A stretch of DNA of 64,000 bases from NCBI RefSeq assembly GCF_030705305.1, contig NZ_JAUZEE010000001.1:186001-250000 (forward strand), written 5' to 3'. Numbering within the stretch: position 1 is the stretch's first letter; each line of letters opens with the position of its first letter. Made by a program: the position numbers and the translations under genes. The DNA is from Leptothrix discophora. Lineage in GTDB: Bacteria; Pseudomonadota; Gammaproteobacteria; Burkholderiales; Burkholderiaceae_C. Positions 52,488-60,971 of the stretch are shown in pieces. Under the pieces are notes generated by a model. The model was not told where the DNA came from. It saw nothing but the letters and a program-made list of their open reading frames with translations, and did no database searches.

Positions 52488-53546
52488 ATGAACCCCGTCA
52501 CCCTGGGCCGCAGCGAGCTGCGCGTCACCCCGATCTGCCTCGGCACCATGACCTTTGGCGAGCAGGTCGGCGAGGATCTGGCGCACCGCATCATGGACCG
52601 CGCGGTCGAGCGCGGCATCAACTTCCTCGACACCGCCGAGATGTACGCGGTGCCGCCCCGGCGCGAGACCTACGGCGCGACCGAGTCCATCATCGGCAAC
52701 TGGCTGGCGGCCCGTCCGGGGCTGCGCGAGAAGCTGGTCATCGCCACCAAGGTGGCCGGCCCGTCGCGCGGCATGGACTGGATCCGCCATGGCAGCGCGG
52801 ACCTGACGGCCGACGACATCGTGCAGGCCTGCGAGGCCAGCCTGCGCCGCCTGCGCACCGACGTGATCGACCTCTACCAGATCCACTGGCCGGTGCGCAA
52901 CGTGCCGATGTTCGGCGCGCTCTACTTCGACCCATCGCGCGAGAAGGCCGGCGCCTCGGTGGAGGTGCAGCTCGAAGCCATGCAGCGCCTGGTGCAGGCC
53001 GGCAAGGTCCGCGCCATCGGCCTGAGCAACGAGACGCCGTGGGGCGTCAGCGAGTTCGTCCAGGTGGCCGAGCGGGCCGGCCTGCCGCGCGTCGCGACGG
53101 TTCAGAACCCGTACTGCCTGGTCAACCGCGTGGTCGACAACGGCCTGGACGAGGTGATGTGGCGCGAGCAGGTCTCGCTGCTGGCCTATTCGCCGCTGGG
53201 CTTTGGCCTGCTGACCGGCAAGTACGACGCGCTGGGGCTGGACGATCCGGACCGGCCGGGCCGGCTGGCGATCTTCGACAGCATGAAGAAGCAGCGCTGG
53301 GGCCGCGTCGAGGCGCTCGATGCAGCGCGCCGCTACAACGCGCTGGCACGGGCGCACGGCCTCACGCCGACGCAGCTCGCGCTGGCCTTCTGCTACCGGC
53401 GCTGGAGCGTGGCCAGCACCATCATCGGCGTGACCAGCGTGGCCCAGCTCGATGAGGACATCGACGCCTGGGACGTGCCGCTCGACGCCGCCGTCCTGGC
53501 CGAGATCGACGCGATCCGCTGGACCTTTCGAGATCCCGGCCAGTGA
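52488..53546 (+). CDS. Aldo/keto reductase (Tas-like)
   Basis: A 352-residue NADPH-dependent TIM-barrel reductase shows LGTMTFGEQ, the catalytic Asp/Tyr in NFLDTAEMYAVPP, Lys in VIATKVAG and His in DLYQIHWPVRN. The close fit to Tas and related aldo/keto reductases of 346-350 residues is clear in RAIGLSNETPWGVSEF. The physiological substrate is unknown. AAGGACC precedes the ATG. A strong hairpin follows. Confidence 0.93.
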   Translation: MNPVTLGRSELRVTPICLGTMTFGEQVGEDLAHRIMDRAVERGINFLDTAEMYAVPPRRETYGATESIIGNWLAARPGLREKLVIATKVAGPSRGMDWIRHGSADLTADDIVQACEASLRRLRTDVIDLYQIHWPVRNVPMFGALYFDPSREKAGASVEVQLEAMQRLVQAGKVRAIGLSNETPWGVSEFVQVAERAGLPRVATVQNPYCLVNRVVDNGLDEVMWREQVSLLAYSPLGFGLLTGKYDALGLDDPDRPGRLAIFDSMKKQRWGRVEALDAARRYNALARAHGLTPTQLALAFCYRRWSVASTIIGVTSVAQLDEDIDAWDVPLDAAVLAEIDAIRWTFRDPGQ

Positions 53547-53568
53547 GCCGCGCCCCGGGCGCATGAAC

Positions 53569-53597
53569 GACAACGGGCCCCCGCGGGGCCCGTTGTC
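53569..53597. terminator. Strong hairpin between convergent genes
   Basis: A perfect 13-bp stem GACAACGGGCCCC / GGGGCCCGTTGTC has a 3-nt loop. It lies between the aldo/keto reductase and the convergent redoxin gene and can serve both strands, although U-tracts are weak. Confidence 0.65.
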
Positions 53598-53621
53598 CTG
53601 GGTGCCGACCGTGGCCGGTCG

Positions 53622-54023
53622 TCAGGGAGCGCGCAGGGGCTCGGCCTGCAGCGACGCGATCAGCTTCTTGACCTGGAAGCCCAGCTCGGTGCGGCCGTTG
53701 GACAGCACGAAGGTCGGCGTGCCGATCGCGCGGCGCTGCTCGAACTCGGCGCGGCAGGCCGTGTCGGTCTCGATGGTGCACATCTCGAACGGGATCTCGT
53801 GCTTCGTCAGCCAGGCGTGCGCGACCTCGCAGACCGTGCAGGTGTTGCTCGACAGCATGCGGATCGTGCCCGGCGCGGCGGCCAGGCTGCGCAGCGTGTC
53901 GGCACGCTGGATCTCCAGCACCTTGCGGGCGGCCTGTGCGCTGCCCCAGGACAGGCCGGCAACGAGCACGACGGCGATGAGCGGGTGGCGGCGCAGCCAG
54001 GTCGGGACGGTCGAGAGCTTCAT
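53622..54023 (-). CDS. Membrane-anchored glutaredoxin-like protein
   Basis: A 133-residue protein starts with a hydrophobic segment (HPLIAVVLVAGLSWGSAQA) that is a signal peptide or anchor. A thioredoxin-fold domain follows with the CxxC site SSNTCTVCEVAH and cis-proline region IGTPTFVLSNGR. A second cysteine pair is in FEMCTIETDTACRAEF. It is probably a periplasmic thiol-disulfide protein. It lies 7 bp after plsY on the same strand. Confidence 0.83.
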   Translation of the reverse strand: MKLSTVPTWLRRHPLIAVVLVAGLSWGSAQAARKVLEIQRADTLRSLAAAPGTIRMLSSNTCTVCEVAHAWLTKHEIPFEMCTIETDTACRAEFEQRRAIGTPTFVLSNGRTELGFQVKKLIASLQAEPLRAP

Positions 54024-54030
54024 GTGTGTG

Positions 54031-54720
54031 TCAATGCTTGCGGCGGTGGCCGCGATCCTTGTGGTGTCCGCCGGCCGGCGCACGGGGTGAGGACGCGGCG
54101 GCGGGGGCCGACTTCTGGCCCAGCTTGCTTTCGGTGCCGGCCATCAGCTTGGCGATGTTGGCCCGGTGACGCCAGACCAGCAGGCCGCTCATCAGCGTGA
54201 TCGCCAGCGTGGCGCCCGACGGACCCCAGACCACAATGTGCACGATCGGCGCGGCCACGGAAGCCACCAGCGCCGCCAGCGACGAGTAGCGCGTGGCAAA
54301 CGCCACACCGATCCAGATGGCCAGCACCGCCAGGCCCAGGCCGGCATGCAGGCCCAGCAGCACGCCCGCGGCGGTCGCCACGCCCTTGCCGCCCTGGAAG
54401 CGGAAGAACACCGGCCACAGGTGGCCCAGGAAGGCCGCCAGGCCGACCAGCGCGGCGGTGTTGTCGCGCAGGTTCCAGGGCGCGCCGAAGGCCAGCACCA
54501 GCAGCACCGGGATCAGGCCCTTGAGCAGGTCGAAGACCAGCGTCAGCACGGCCGCCTTCTTGTTGCCCGAGCGCAGCACGTTGGTCGCGCCGGGGTTGCC
54601 CGAGCCGTAGCTGCGCGGGTCGTTCAGGCCCATCACGCGGCTGACGATGACGGCGAAGGACAGCGAGCCGATCAGGTAGGCCGCGACGGTGACGGCAAGG
54701 GTGAGCAGGACAGTGGTCAT
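54031..54720 (-). CDS. plsY: Acyl-phosphate:glycerol-3-phosphate acyltransferase
   Basis: A 229-residue integral membrane enzyme makes lysophosphatidate from acyl-phosphate. It has five hydrophobic helices and the three family motifs: GSGNPGATNVLRSGNK, RFQGGKGVATAAGVLLG and a later HRANIAKLMAGTE. A Lys/Arg/His-rich tail follows the last motif and extends it beyond the usual 200 residues. It is cotranscribed with the redoxin downstream. Confidence 0.96.
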   Translation of the reverse strand: MTTVLLTLAVTVAAYLIGSLSFAVIVSRVMGLNDPRSYGSGNPGATNVLRSGNKKAAVLTLVFDLLKGLIPVLLVLAFGAPWNLRDNTAALVGLAAFLGHLWPVFFRFQGGKGVATAAGVLLGLHAGLGLAVLAIWIGVAFATRYSSLAALVASVAAPIVHIVVWGPSGATLAITLMSGLLVWRHRANIAKLMAGTESKLGQKSAPAAASSPRAPAGGHHKDRGHRRKH

Positions 54721-54770
54721 GGGCGAGGTGTCTCGTTCTTGTGGGTCAGGTGAGGGGATGCGGATGTGGC

Positions 54771-55274
54771 TCAGGTGGCCGACGCGGGATCGATGGCCTC
54801 GACCGGGCGGGCCGCCAGCAGCGTCACCAGCACCTGCGGCGCGAGACCGACGAGGTAGCCGCGCCGACCGCCGTTGATGTAGATGACGGGCAGCGCCAGG
54901 ATGCCCGCCTCGACATAGACCGGCACCACCTTGCGCAAGCCGAAGGGGCTGGTGCCGCCGACCTGGTAGCCGCTGTGGCGCTGGGCCACCTCGGGCGTGC
55001 AGGGCTCGACCTTCTTGGCGCCGATCTGGCGGGCCAGGTTCTTGGTGCTGACCTGCCGGTCGCCATGCATCAGCACGACCAGCGGCCGGGCGTCCTGGTC
55101 CTGCATGACCAGCGTCTTGACGACCGCATGCTCGGCCACGCCGAGCTGGCGGGCCGACTCGGCGGTGCCGCCGCGGTCGACGTAGTCGTAGGGGTGTTCG
55201 GTGAACGCGACGCCGGCCTGCCGCAGCATCTGCGTGGCCGGCGTCTCGCTCACGTGATGGCCCTTCTTCGCCAT
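54771..55274 (-). CDS. ybaK: Cys-tRNA(Pro)/Cys-tRNA(Cys) deacylase
   Basis: A 167-residue YbaK-family trans-editing enzyme removes cysteine from mischarged tRNA-Pro. HPYDYVDRGGTAESARQLGV precedes the catalytic lysine in VVKTLVMQ; GGTSPFGLRKVVPVYVE and RRGYLVGLAPQVLVTLL are conserved. The ATG at 55274 has GGAGG upstream and lies 4 bp after the YciO-like gene. Confidence 0.95.
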   Translation of the reverse strand: MAKKGHHVSETPATQMLRQAGVAFTEHPYDYVDRGGTAESARQLGVAEHAVVKTLVMQDQDARPLVVLMHGDRQVSTKNLARQIGAKKVEPCTPEVAQRHSGYQVGGTSPFGLRKVVPVYVEAGILALPVIYINGGRRGYLVGLAPQVLVTLLAARPVEAIDPASAT

Positions 55275-55278
55275 GCCG

Positions 55279-55908
55279 TCAGCCCTCCAGCCCGACGGTG
55301 GCCAGGTCACCCCGGCCGGCACGCACCAGCACCGGGTCGCCGCCGCAGAGGTCGACCACCGTGGTCGGCTCGGCCGGACAGGGGCCGGCGGCGACGATGA
55401 CCTGCACCAGGCGCTCGTAGCGCTCGCGGATCTCGTCGCAGTCGTTGAGCGGCTCGGTCTCGCCGGTCGGGATCAGCGTGGTGCCCAGCAGCGGCTGGCC
55501 GAGCAGGTCGAGCAGGTCATGCGTGACGCGGTGGTCCGGCACGCGCAGGCCGATGGTGCGTCGCGAAGGGTGCGAGACCCGTCGCGGCACCTCCTTGGTC
55601 GCTTCGAGCAGGAAGGTGTAAGGGCCCGGCGTGGCGGCCTTGAGCAGCCGGAACTGGCGGTTGTCGACCTTGGCGTAGCTGGCCAGCTCCGACAGGTCGC
55701 GGCACAGCAGCGTCAGGTGGTGCTTGTCGTCGACGCCGCGAATGCGCCGCAGGTTGTCGGCGGCGGCCTTGTCGTCGAGGTGGCAGACCAGCGCGTAGCT
55801 GGAGTCCGTCGGGATGGCTGCGATGCCGCCGGCGGCGATGATGGCGACGGCCTGCTTGAGCAGGCGCGGCTGCGGGTTGTCAGGGTGGACGTCGAAGAAC
55901 TGGGCCAT
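55279..55908 (-). CDS. YciO/Sua5 family L-threonylcarbamoyladenylate synthase-like protein
   Basis: A 209-residue YrdC-domain protein shows IAAIPTDSSYALVCHLDDKA, KHHLTLLCRDLSELASYAKV and PGPYTFLLEATKEVPRRV. The TsaC/Sua5 family makes threonylcarbamoyl-AMP for tRNA t6A; the YciO branch has a less certain role. The sequence here (TDSSYA rather than TDTVYG) is YciO-like. It is cotranscribed with ybaK. Confidence 0.92.
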   Translation of the reverse strand: MAQFFDVHPDNPQPRLLKQAVAIIAAGGIAAIPTDSSYALVCHLDDKAAADNLRRIRGVDDKHHLTLLCRDLSELASYAKVDNRQFRLLKAATPGPYTFLLEATKEVPRRVSHPSRRTIGLRVPDHRVTHDLLDLLGQPLLGTTLIPTGETEPLNDCDEIRERYERLVQVIVAAGPCPAEPTTVVDLCGGDPVLVRAGRGDLATVGLEG

Positions 55909-55954
55909 CCCGCAATTGTCGCGCCGTGCCAGCGCACGGCGTTGCGTCGGCGCT

Positions 55955-56890
55955 TCAGTCGTCGACCGGGTCGTCGTTCAGCGCCGACGGCGGGCCCGAG
56001 CGGTGCCGGGTGTTGAGCCAGGCGGTGGTGCCGCCGCAGACGGCGATCACGCCCATGCCGATCCAGCCCCAGCGATCCGGCAGGTCGCCGAACAGCAGCC
56101 AGCCGAACAGCGCGGCGTTGGCGATCTGCACGTACATGAAGGGCACCAGCCGCGAGGCCGGCGCGCAGCCCAGCGCCAGGATCAGCAGCAGGTGGCCGCC
56201 GGTGCCAAGCAGGCCGATGAGGGCGATCAGCGCACAGGTCAGCGCGGAGGCGTGCAGCAGCAGGCCGTCGACGTCCAGCGGGCTGGCCAGCACCACCGGC
56301 AGCAGCAGCAGGGTGCCGACCAGGCCGGTGTAGAAGTGCGTGGTGTACGGGTTCTCCAGCGCGGCCAGCTTGCTGGTCAGCAACTGGAAGCTGGCATAGG
56401 TGACCGCGCCGCCCAGCGGCAGCAGCACGGCCCAGCCGAACAGGCTGCTGCCCGGACGCATGACGATCAGCGCACCGGCAAAGGCGCCCAGCACCAGGGA
56501 CCAGCGCAGCACGCTCACCCGTTCCTTGAGCAGCCAGGCCGCCAGCAGCGTGACCAGCACCGGCGTGAGCATGTTGATCGCGGTGAACTCGGCCACCGGC
56601 ATGTGCTGGACCGCGACGAAGCTGAAGGCCGAGGTCGCCAGCAGCAGCGCACCCCGGGCGGCCTGGAAGCGTGGATGCGCGGTGCGCATCGCGTCCGGTC
56701 CCTGGCGCAGCAGCCAGATCGCCATCACGCCAGCCTGGGTCGCATAGCGCAGCCACAGGATCAGCAGGACCGGCAGGAACCGGCCGGCGTGGCGGACCGC
56801 GTTGTCCATCGCCGCGAAGCACAACGTGGCGGCCAGCAGCAGCGAGATGCCCAGCCAGGGGCGCTGGCCAGGCCCGGTGACGGCGTTCAG
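55955..56890 (-). CDS. EamA-family (DMT) transporter, probable CTG start
   Basis: A membrane protein of 311 residues has about ten helices in two EamA halves (TPVLVTLLAAWLLKERVSVL; NAALFGWLLFGDLPDRWGWI). It exports or imports an unknown metabolite. The first ATG/GTG/TTG start (TTG at 56824) would cut helix 1. Reading upstream in frame gives a full first helix (PWLGISLLLAATLCFAAMD) beginning at CTG 56890, which has GGAG 5 nt upstream and overlaps the PHP stop codon. The extended start is therefore preferred. Confidence 0.85.
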   Translation of the reverse strand: MNAVTGPGQRPWLGISLLLAATLCFAAMDNAVRHAGRFLPVLLILWLRYATQAGVMAIWLLRQGPDAMRTAHPRFQAARGALLLATSAFSFVAVQHMPVAEFTAINMLTPVLVTLLAAWLLKERVSVLRWSLVLGAFAGALIVMRPGSSLFGWAVLLPLGGAVTYASFQLLTSKLAALENPYTTHFYTGLVGTLLLLPVVLASPLDVDGLLLHASALTCALIALIGLLGTGGHLLLILALGCAPASRLVPFMYVQIANAALFGWLLFGDLPDRWGWIGMGVIAVCGGTTAWLNTRHRSGPPSALNDDPVDD

Positions 56891-57753
56891 ACCGACTCCG
56901 GCCGGGCGATGCGCGCGTCCAGCGCTTCCCAGACCGGCGACAGGCTGCCGGGCAGCCAGGGCAGCTTGCCCAGGTCGATGCGGCTTTCGGTGGGCGAGTG
57001 GAAGTCGCTGCCGCGCGAGGCGACCAGGCCCAGTTCGAGCGCCAGGTCGGCGTACTTCTGGTATTCGGCCGTGGTGTGGCTGCCGGTGACGACCTCGACG
57101 CCACGCCCGCCATGGCCGATGAACTCGGTGAACAGCGCGTATTCCTCGGTCGGGCTGAAGCGGTAGCGGCCCGGGTGCGCGACCACCGCGATGCCGCCGG
57201 CCTCGGTGATCCAGCGCACCGCCTCGCCCAGCGCGGCCCAGCGGTGCGGCACGTAGCCGGGCTTGCCGTCGGTCAGGAAGCGGCGGAAGACCTCGGGCGT
57301 GTCCTGGCAGACGCCGGCCTCGACCAGGTAGCGGGCAAAGTGGGTGCGCGAGATCAGGTCCGGGTTGCCGACGAACTTCAGCGCGCCCTCGAAGGCGCCG
57401 GGGATGCCGACGGCGGCCAGGCCTGCGGCCATGTCGCGTGCGCGGGCCTCTCGGCCACCACGGGTCTTGCCCAGGCCTTCGACCAGCTGGGGATCTTCCG
57501 GATCGAAGCCCAGGCCGACGATGTGCACCGTCTCGCCGCAGAAGCTGACCGAGACCTCGACGCCGCTGAGCCAGGCGATCCCGGCGGCGCGGGCGGCGGC
57601 CCTGGCGCGCTGCTGGCCACCGATCTCGTCATGGTCCGTGAGGGCCCACAGTTCGACCCCGTTGGCGGCCGCGCGTGCGGCCAGGGCCTCGGGGCTCAGG
57701 GTGCCGTCGGAGACGGTCGAATGGCAGTGCAGGTCGGCGTTGAGGAAGCTCAC
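56887..57753 (-). CDS. PHP-domain phosphoesterase (YciV / 3',5'-nucleoside bisphosphate phosphatase-like)
   Basis: A 288-residue PHP metalloenzyme starts at a GTG that overlaps the stop of the GGDEF-EAL gene (GTGA). Metal ligands are visible: NADLHCHSTVSDG, ALTDHDEIGG, IAVVAHPGRYRF and SRGSDFHSPTES. Relatives degrade 3'-phosphoadenosine 5'-phosphate or trim 5' ends of RNA (RNase AM). It is translationally coupled to the upstream c-di-GMP gene, which is an unusual neighbour. Confidence 0.92.
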   Translation of the reverse strand: MSFLNADLHCHSTVSDGTLSPEALAARAAANGVELWALTDHDEIGGQQRARAAARAAGIAWLSGVEVSVSFCGETVHIVGLGFDPEDPQLVEGLGKTRGGREARARDMAAGLAAVGIPGAFEGALKFVGNPDLISRTHFARYLVEAGVCQDTPEVFRRFLTDGKPGYVPHRWAALGEAVRWITEAGGIAVVAHPGRYRFSPTEEYALFTEFIGHGGRGVEVVTGSHTTAEYQKYADLALELGLVASRGSDFHSPTESRIDLGKLPWLPGSLSPVWEALDARIARPESV

Positions 57754-60700
57754 CGCTCCATTGTAGGAAGGCCGCCTTCCGCACGTGCGGGTTCCCCCGC
57801 AGTGCCGGCCCGGGACGTGGGCCCTTCTGCCGCGTTCCGGCCCGTCGTGCCGGCCAGCGCGGGCAACCACTGGCGGGCTTCGGCGGCCGGACGTGGCTTG
57901 CTGAAGAAGTAGCCCTGGGCCGACTCGCAGCCCAGCTCGCGCAGGAAGTCCAGCTGTTCCTCGGTCTCGACGCCCTCGGCCACGACGGAGATGCCGAGGT
58001 TGCGGCCCATCGAGACCATGGTCTGGACCAGCTGCGCGTCGCTGACGTCACCGGGCAGGTCGCGCACGAAGCCGCGGTCGATCTTGAGCTTGGAGACCGG
58101 GAAGCGCTTGAGGTAGGCCAGCGACGAGTAGCCGGTGCCGAAGTCGTCGATCGCCAGCTGCACGCCCAACGAACGCAGCTTGTGCAGGAAGGCTTCGGCG
58201 CGCTCGCCCTGTTCCATCAGGCCGGACTCGGTGATCTCCAGCTCGAGCCGATCGGCCGGCAGGCCGCTGGCCTGCAACGCCGCGCGGATGCGTTCGTCGG
58301 TCTGGCCACGCCGGACCTCCAGCGGCGACAGGTTGATCGCGATGCGGCCGAAGTCCAGTCCCTCGTCCAGCCAGGCGCGGCCTTGCCGGCAGGCCTCCTG
58401 CGTGACCCAGGCGCCCAGCGCGGTGATCTGGCCGGTTTCTTCGAGCACGGGGATGAACTCGGCCGGGCCGACCGGCGGCAGGCCCGGCTGGTTCAGCCGC
58501 ACCAGCGCCTCCAGCCCGATCAGGCGGCGATCGGCGATGCGGTAGAGCGGCTGGTACCAGAGCTCGAACTCGCGGTGTTCGAGTGCGCGGCGCAGGCGGG
58601 TGTCGAGCGCGAGCTTGTTCTGTGCCGCCGCCGTGAGGTTCTCGGTGTAGTAGCGGTAGGTCCCGCGGCCGGCACGCTTGGCCTGGTACATCGCCGCGTC
58701 GGCGTCGCGCACCAGCTCGCCGGCCTCGCGGGCGTCCTCGGGATAGACGCTGATGCCGATGCTGGACTGCACGTAGACGTCCTGCCCGGCGATGTGGAAG
58801 GGTGCCTCCAGCAGCTGCAGCAGTTCCTGCGCGACCTGGGCCGCGTCGGGCGCCTCGCGCAGCTGTTCCAGGATCAGGATGAACTCGTCGCCGCCGAGCC
58901 GTCCGAGCGTGTCCTCGCGCCGGGCCCGCGTCACCAGGCGCTGCGCGACCGCCTCCAGCAGCCGGTCGCCGGCGGCATGGCCGAGGCTGTCGTTGACGGT
59001 CTTGAAGTTGTCCAGGTCGATGAACAGCACCGCGACTCGGCGCTGCGAGCGCTCCGCCGCCGCGATGGCGTGGTCGAGCCGGTTGAGCACCAGCAGGCGG
59101 TTCGGCAGCTGGGTCAGCGGGTCGAAGTGGGCCAGGTGCTGGAGCTGGGCCTCGGCCTGCTTCTGCGCCGTGATGTCGGTGAAGACGGTGACGTAGTGGG
59201 TCGGCTCGCCGGCATCGTTGCGCACCGTGCTGATCGAGGTCCACTGGGTGTAGAGCTCGCCGTTCTTGCGTCGGTTCTGGATCTCGCCCTGCCAGCGGCC
59301 CTGCGTCAGCAGGCTTTCCCACAGGGCCGAGAAGAAGGCCGGGTCGTGCCGTCCGGAGGTCAGCAGCTTGGGCGACTGGCCGGCCACGTCCGACTCGGTG
59401 TAGCCGGTGATCTCGGTGTAGGCGCGGTTGACCGAGACGATGCGCGGGCGCAGGTCGGTCACCATGACGCCGTCCTGCGTGCTCTCCAGCGCGGCCGCGT
59501 GCAGCCGCACGCGGGCCAGCGATTCCTGCAGGCGCGCGTCGCGGCTGAGCCGGACCAGGGCATGCGACAGGTCCATGCCCAGCTCGCGCACCACCTCCAG
59601 CTGGTCGGGGTCGTCGCCATCGAGCCTCGGGCCGACCAGCATCAGCACCGCGACCACCGCATCGGCGTTGCGCACCGGCATCGCCAGCAGGTCCAGCGCC
59701 TCGCCGGACGGCGTGCGCACGCTGCCCGGCCGCCACTGCGACAGGCCGGTCAGCAGCGCCTGGGCCAGTGCGGCCGCATGGCTGTGCGTGGCCGGGGGCA
59801 GCGAGGCCTCGCACAGCGGCAGCAGTTCGACCTCGCCGTGCTGCGAGCGCAGCCGGGGCGGCCGGCTGGCGCTGCTGCCGGCCTCGACCAGCCAGGCCAG
59901 CTTCAGCCCGGCTTCGCTGACGGCCACGCGGGTGACGCGGTCGAACAGCTCATGGGCCGAGCGGGCCCAGACGATCGCCTGGTCGACCTGGCTCTTCAAG
60001 CGGTGCAGGCGGCTGCGGTCCTGTTCGCGCTGGTCGGCGGCCTGGACGGCCAGGCGACGATCTTCGCCGTCCAGGACCCCATCGGGATCGGCCGGCGCAT
60101 CGCCTGCAGACCTCGGCGACGTCGCGGCCGATGGGCCGTCGGCTGCCGGATGGGACCGGTCCGGCGAGGGCGTTGGGGACAGCCGATCGAGGCGCTCACC
60201 GGGCGCCGGCGCGACCGCGTCGTCTCTGCCCGCACGCCGGAGCGCCAGGTGCCAGACCAGCAGCCCCGACACCAGCGCGGACAGCAGCAGCACGAGGCTG
60301 GTCTGGCGTTGCCGCGCGGCGACGGTGCGCGCCATCAGCAGGTGCTCGGTCCGCTCCAGCTCCATCGCCATGGCCGTCAGCTCGCGCTGGTTGGCCAGCA
60401 ACTGCAGACCGGGCAACCAGTCGGTCGGACCCTGCACGAGCTGGCTGCGCAGCTGCTGCACGCCATCGCGGAAGCGCCGTGCCGCCGCCGCGACGGCATG
60501 GGCGGTGTGTGCGTCGAGCGCCAGGGATTCGGCCACGCGCTGCCAGGTGTCGAGCATCACCAGTGCGGTCTGCAGCTCGGCCACTGGCAGGCCACGCGCG
60601 CTCTCCTGCCGATCCGGCCGGTTGACACCGGCGTCGACGATGTCGTGTGCTTCCAGGGCCGGCGCGGCGTCTGCCGATGCGGCCAAGGGCGGCGCCGCCA

Positions 60701-60971
60701 GGACCGCCGGCCCGGCCGACGGCGAGCCGTGCGCGACGAAGTTCTCGCGCATCTGGCTGTGCGCCTGTTCGAGGTGGCGCAGCGTCTCGCCGAGCGCGTC
60801 CTCCAGCAGGTGCATGCGCTCGAAATGGCGGCTCCAGGCGTGGTGGGTCCAGGCAATCCCGCCCAGCCCGACCAGCACGCTGGCCAGCACCAGCGGCAGC
60901 AGGGGCAGGCTGGCAACCCAGGTCGACAGTCGACGGGTCCAGCGCCGGCGCGGCCGGGGAGGCTGGCTCAC
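57750..60971 (-). CDS. GGDEF-EAL signalling protein with PAS and GAF-like domains
   Basis: A 1073-residue membrane protein has an N-terminal helix (about 14-40), a periplasmic part of about 180 residues, and a second helix near residue 225-245. A Pro/Ala/Asp-rich linker, a GAF-like region, a PAS domain (TQDGVMVTDLRPRIVSVNRA) and PAC follow. The diguanylate cyclase core RLGGDEFILIL and the phosphodiesterase motif GLEALVRLN with IDDFGTGYSSLAYLKRFPVS are all intact, so it could make or break c-di-GMP. It is coupled by a 4-bp overlap to a periplasmic binding protein upstream, which may be its sensor partner. Confidence 0.95.
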   Translation of the reverse strand: MSQPPRPRRRWTRRLSTWVASLPLLPLVLASVLVGLGGIAWTHHAWSRHFERMHLLEDALGETLRHLEQAHSQMRENFVAHGSPSAGPAVLAAPPLAASADAAPALEAHDIVDAGVNRPDRQESARGLPVAELQTALVMLDTWQRVAESLALDAHTAHAVAAAARRFRDGVQQLRSQLVQGPTDWLPGLQLLANQRELTAMAMELERTEHLLMARTVAARQRQTSLVLLLSALVSGLLVWHLALRRAGRDDAVAPAPGERLDRLSPTPSPDRSHPAADGPSAATSPRSAGDAPADPDGVLDGEDRRLAVQAADQREQDRSRLHRLKSQVDQAIVWARSAHELFDRVTRVAVSEAGLKLAWLVEAGSSASRPPRLRSQHGEVELLPLCEASLPPATHSHAAALAQALLTGLSQWRPGSVRTPSGEALDLLAMPVRNADAVVAVLMLVGPRLDGDDPDQLEVVRELGMDLSHALVRLSRDARLQESLARVRLHAAALESTQDGVMVTDLRPRIVSVNRAYTEITGYTESDVAGQSPKLLTSGRHDPAFFSALWESLLTQGRWQGEIQNRRKNGELYTQWTSISTVRNDAGEPTHYVTVFTDITAQKQAEAQLQHLAHFDPLTQLPNRLLVLNRLDHAIAAAERSQRRVAVLFIDLDNFKTVNDSLGHAAGDRLLEAVAQRLVTRARREDTLGRLGGDEFILILEQLREAPDAAQVAQELLQLLEAPFHIAGQDVYVQSSIGISVYPEDAREAGELVRDADAAMYQAKRAGRGTYRYYTENLTAAAQNKLALDTRLRRALEHREFELWYQPLYRIADRRLIGLEALVRLNQPGLPPVGPAEFIPVLEETGQITALGAWVTQEACRQGRAWLDEGLDFGRIAINLSPLEVRRGQTDERIRAALQASGLPADRLELEITESGLMEQGERAEAFLHKLRSLGVQLAIDDFGTGYSSLAYLKRFPVSKLKIDRGFVRDLPGDVSDAQLVQTMVSMGRNLGISVVAEGVETEEQLDFLRELGCESAQGYFFSKPRPAAEARQWLPALAGTTGRNAAEGPTSRAGTAGEPARAEGGLPTMER

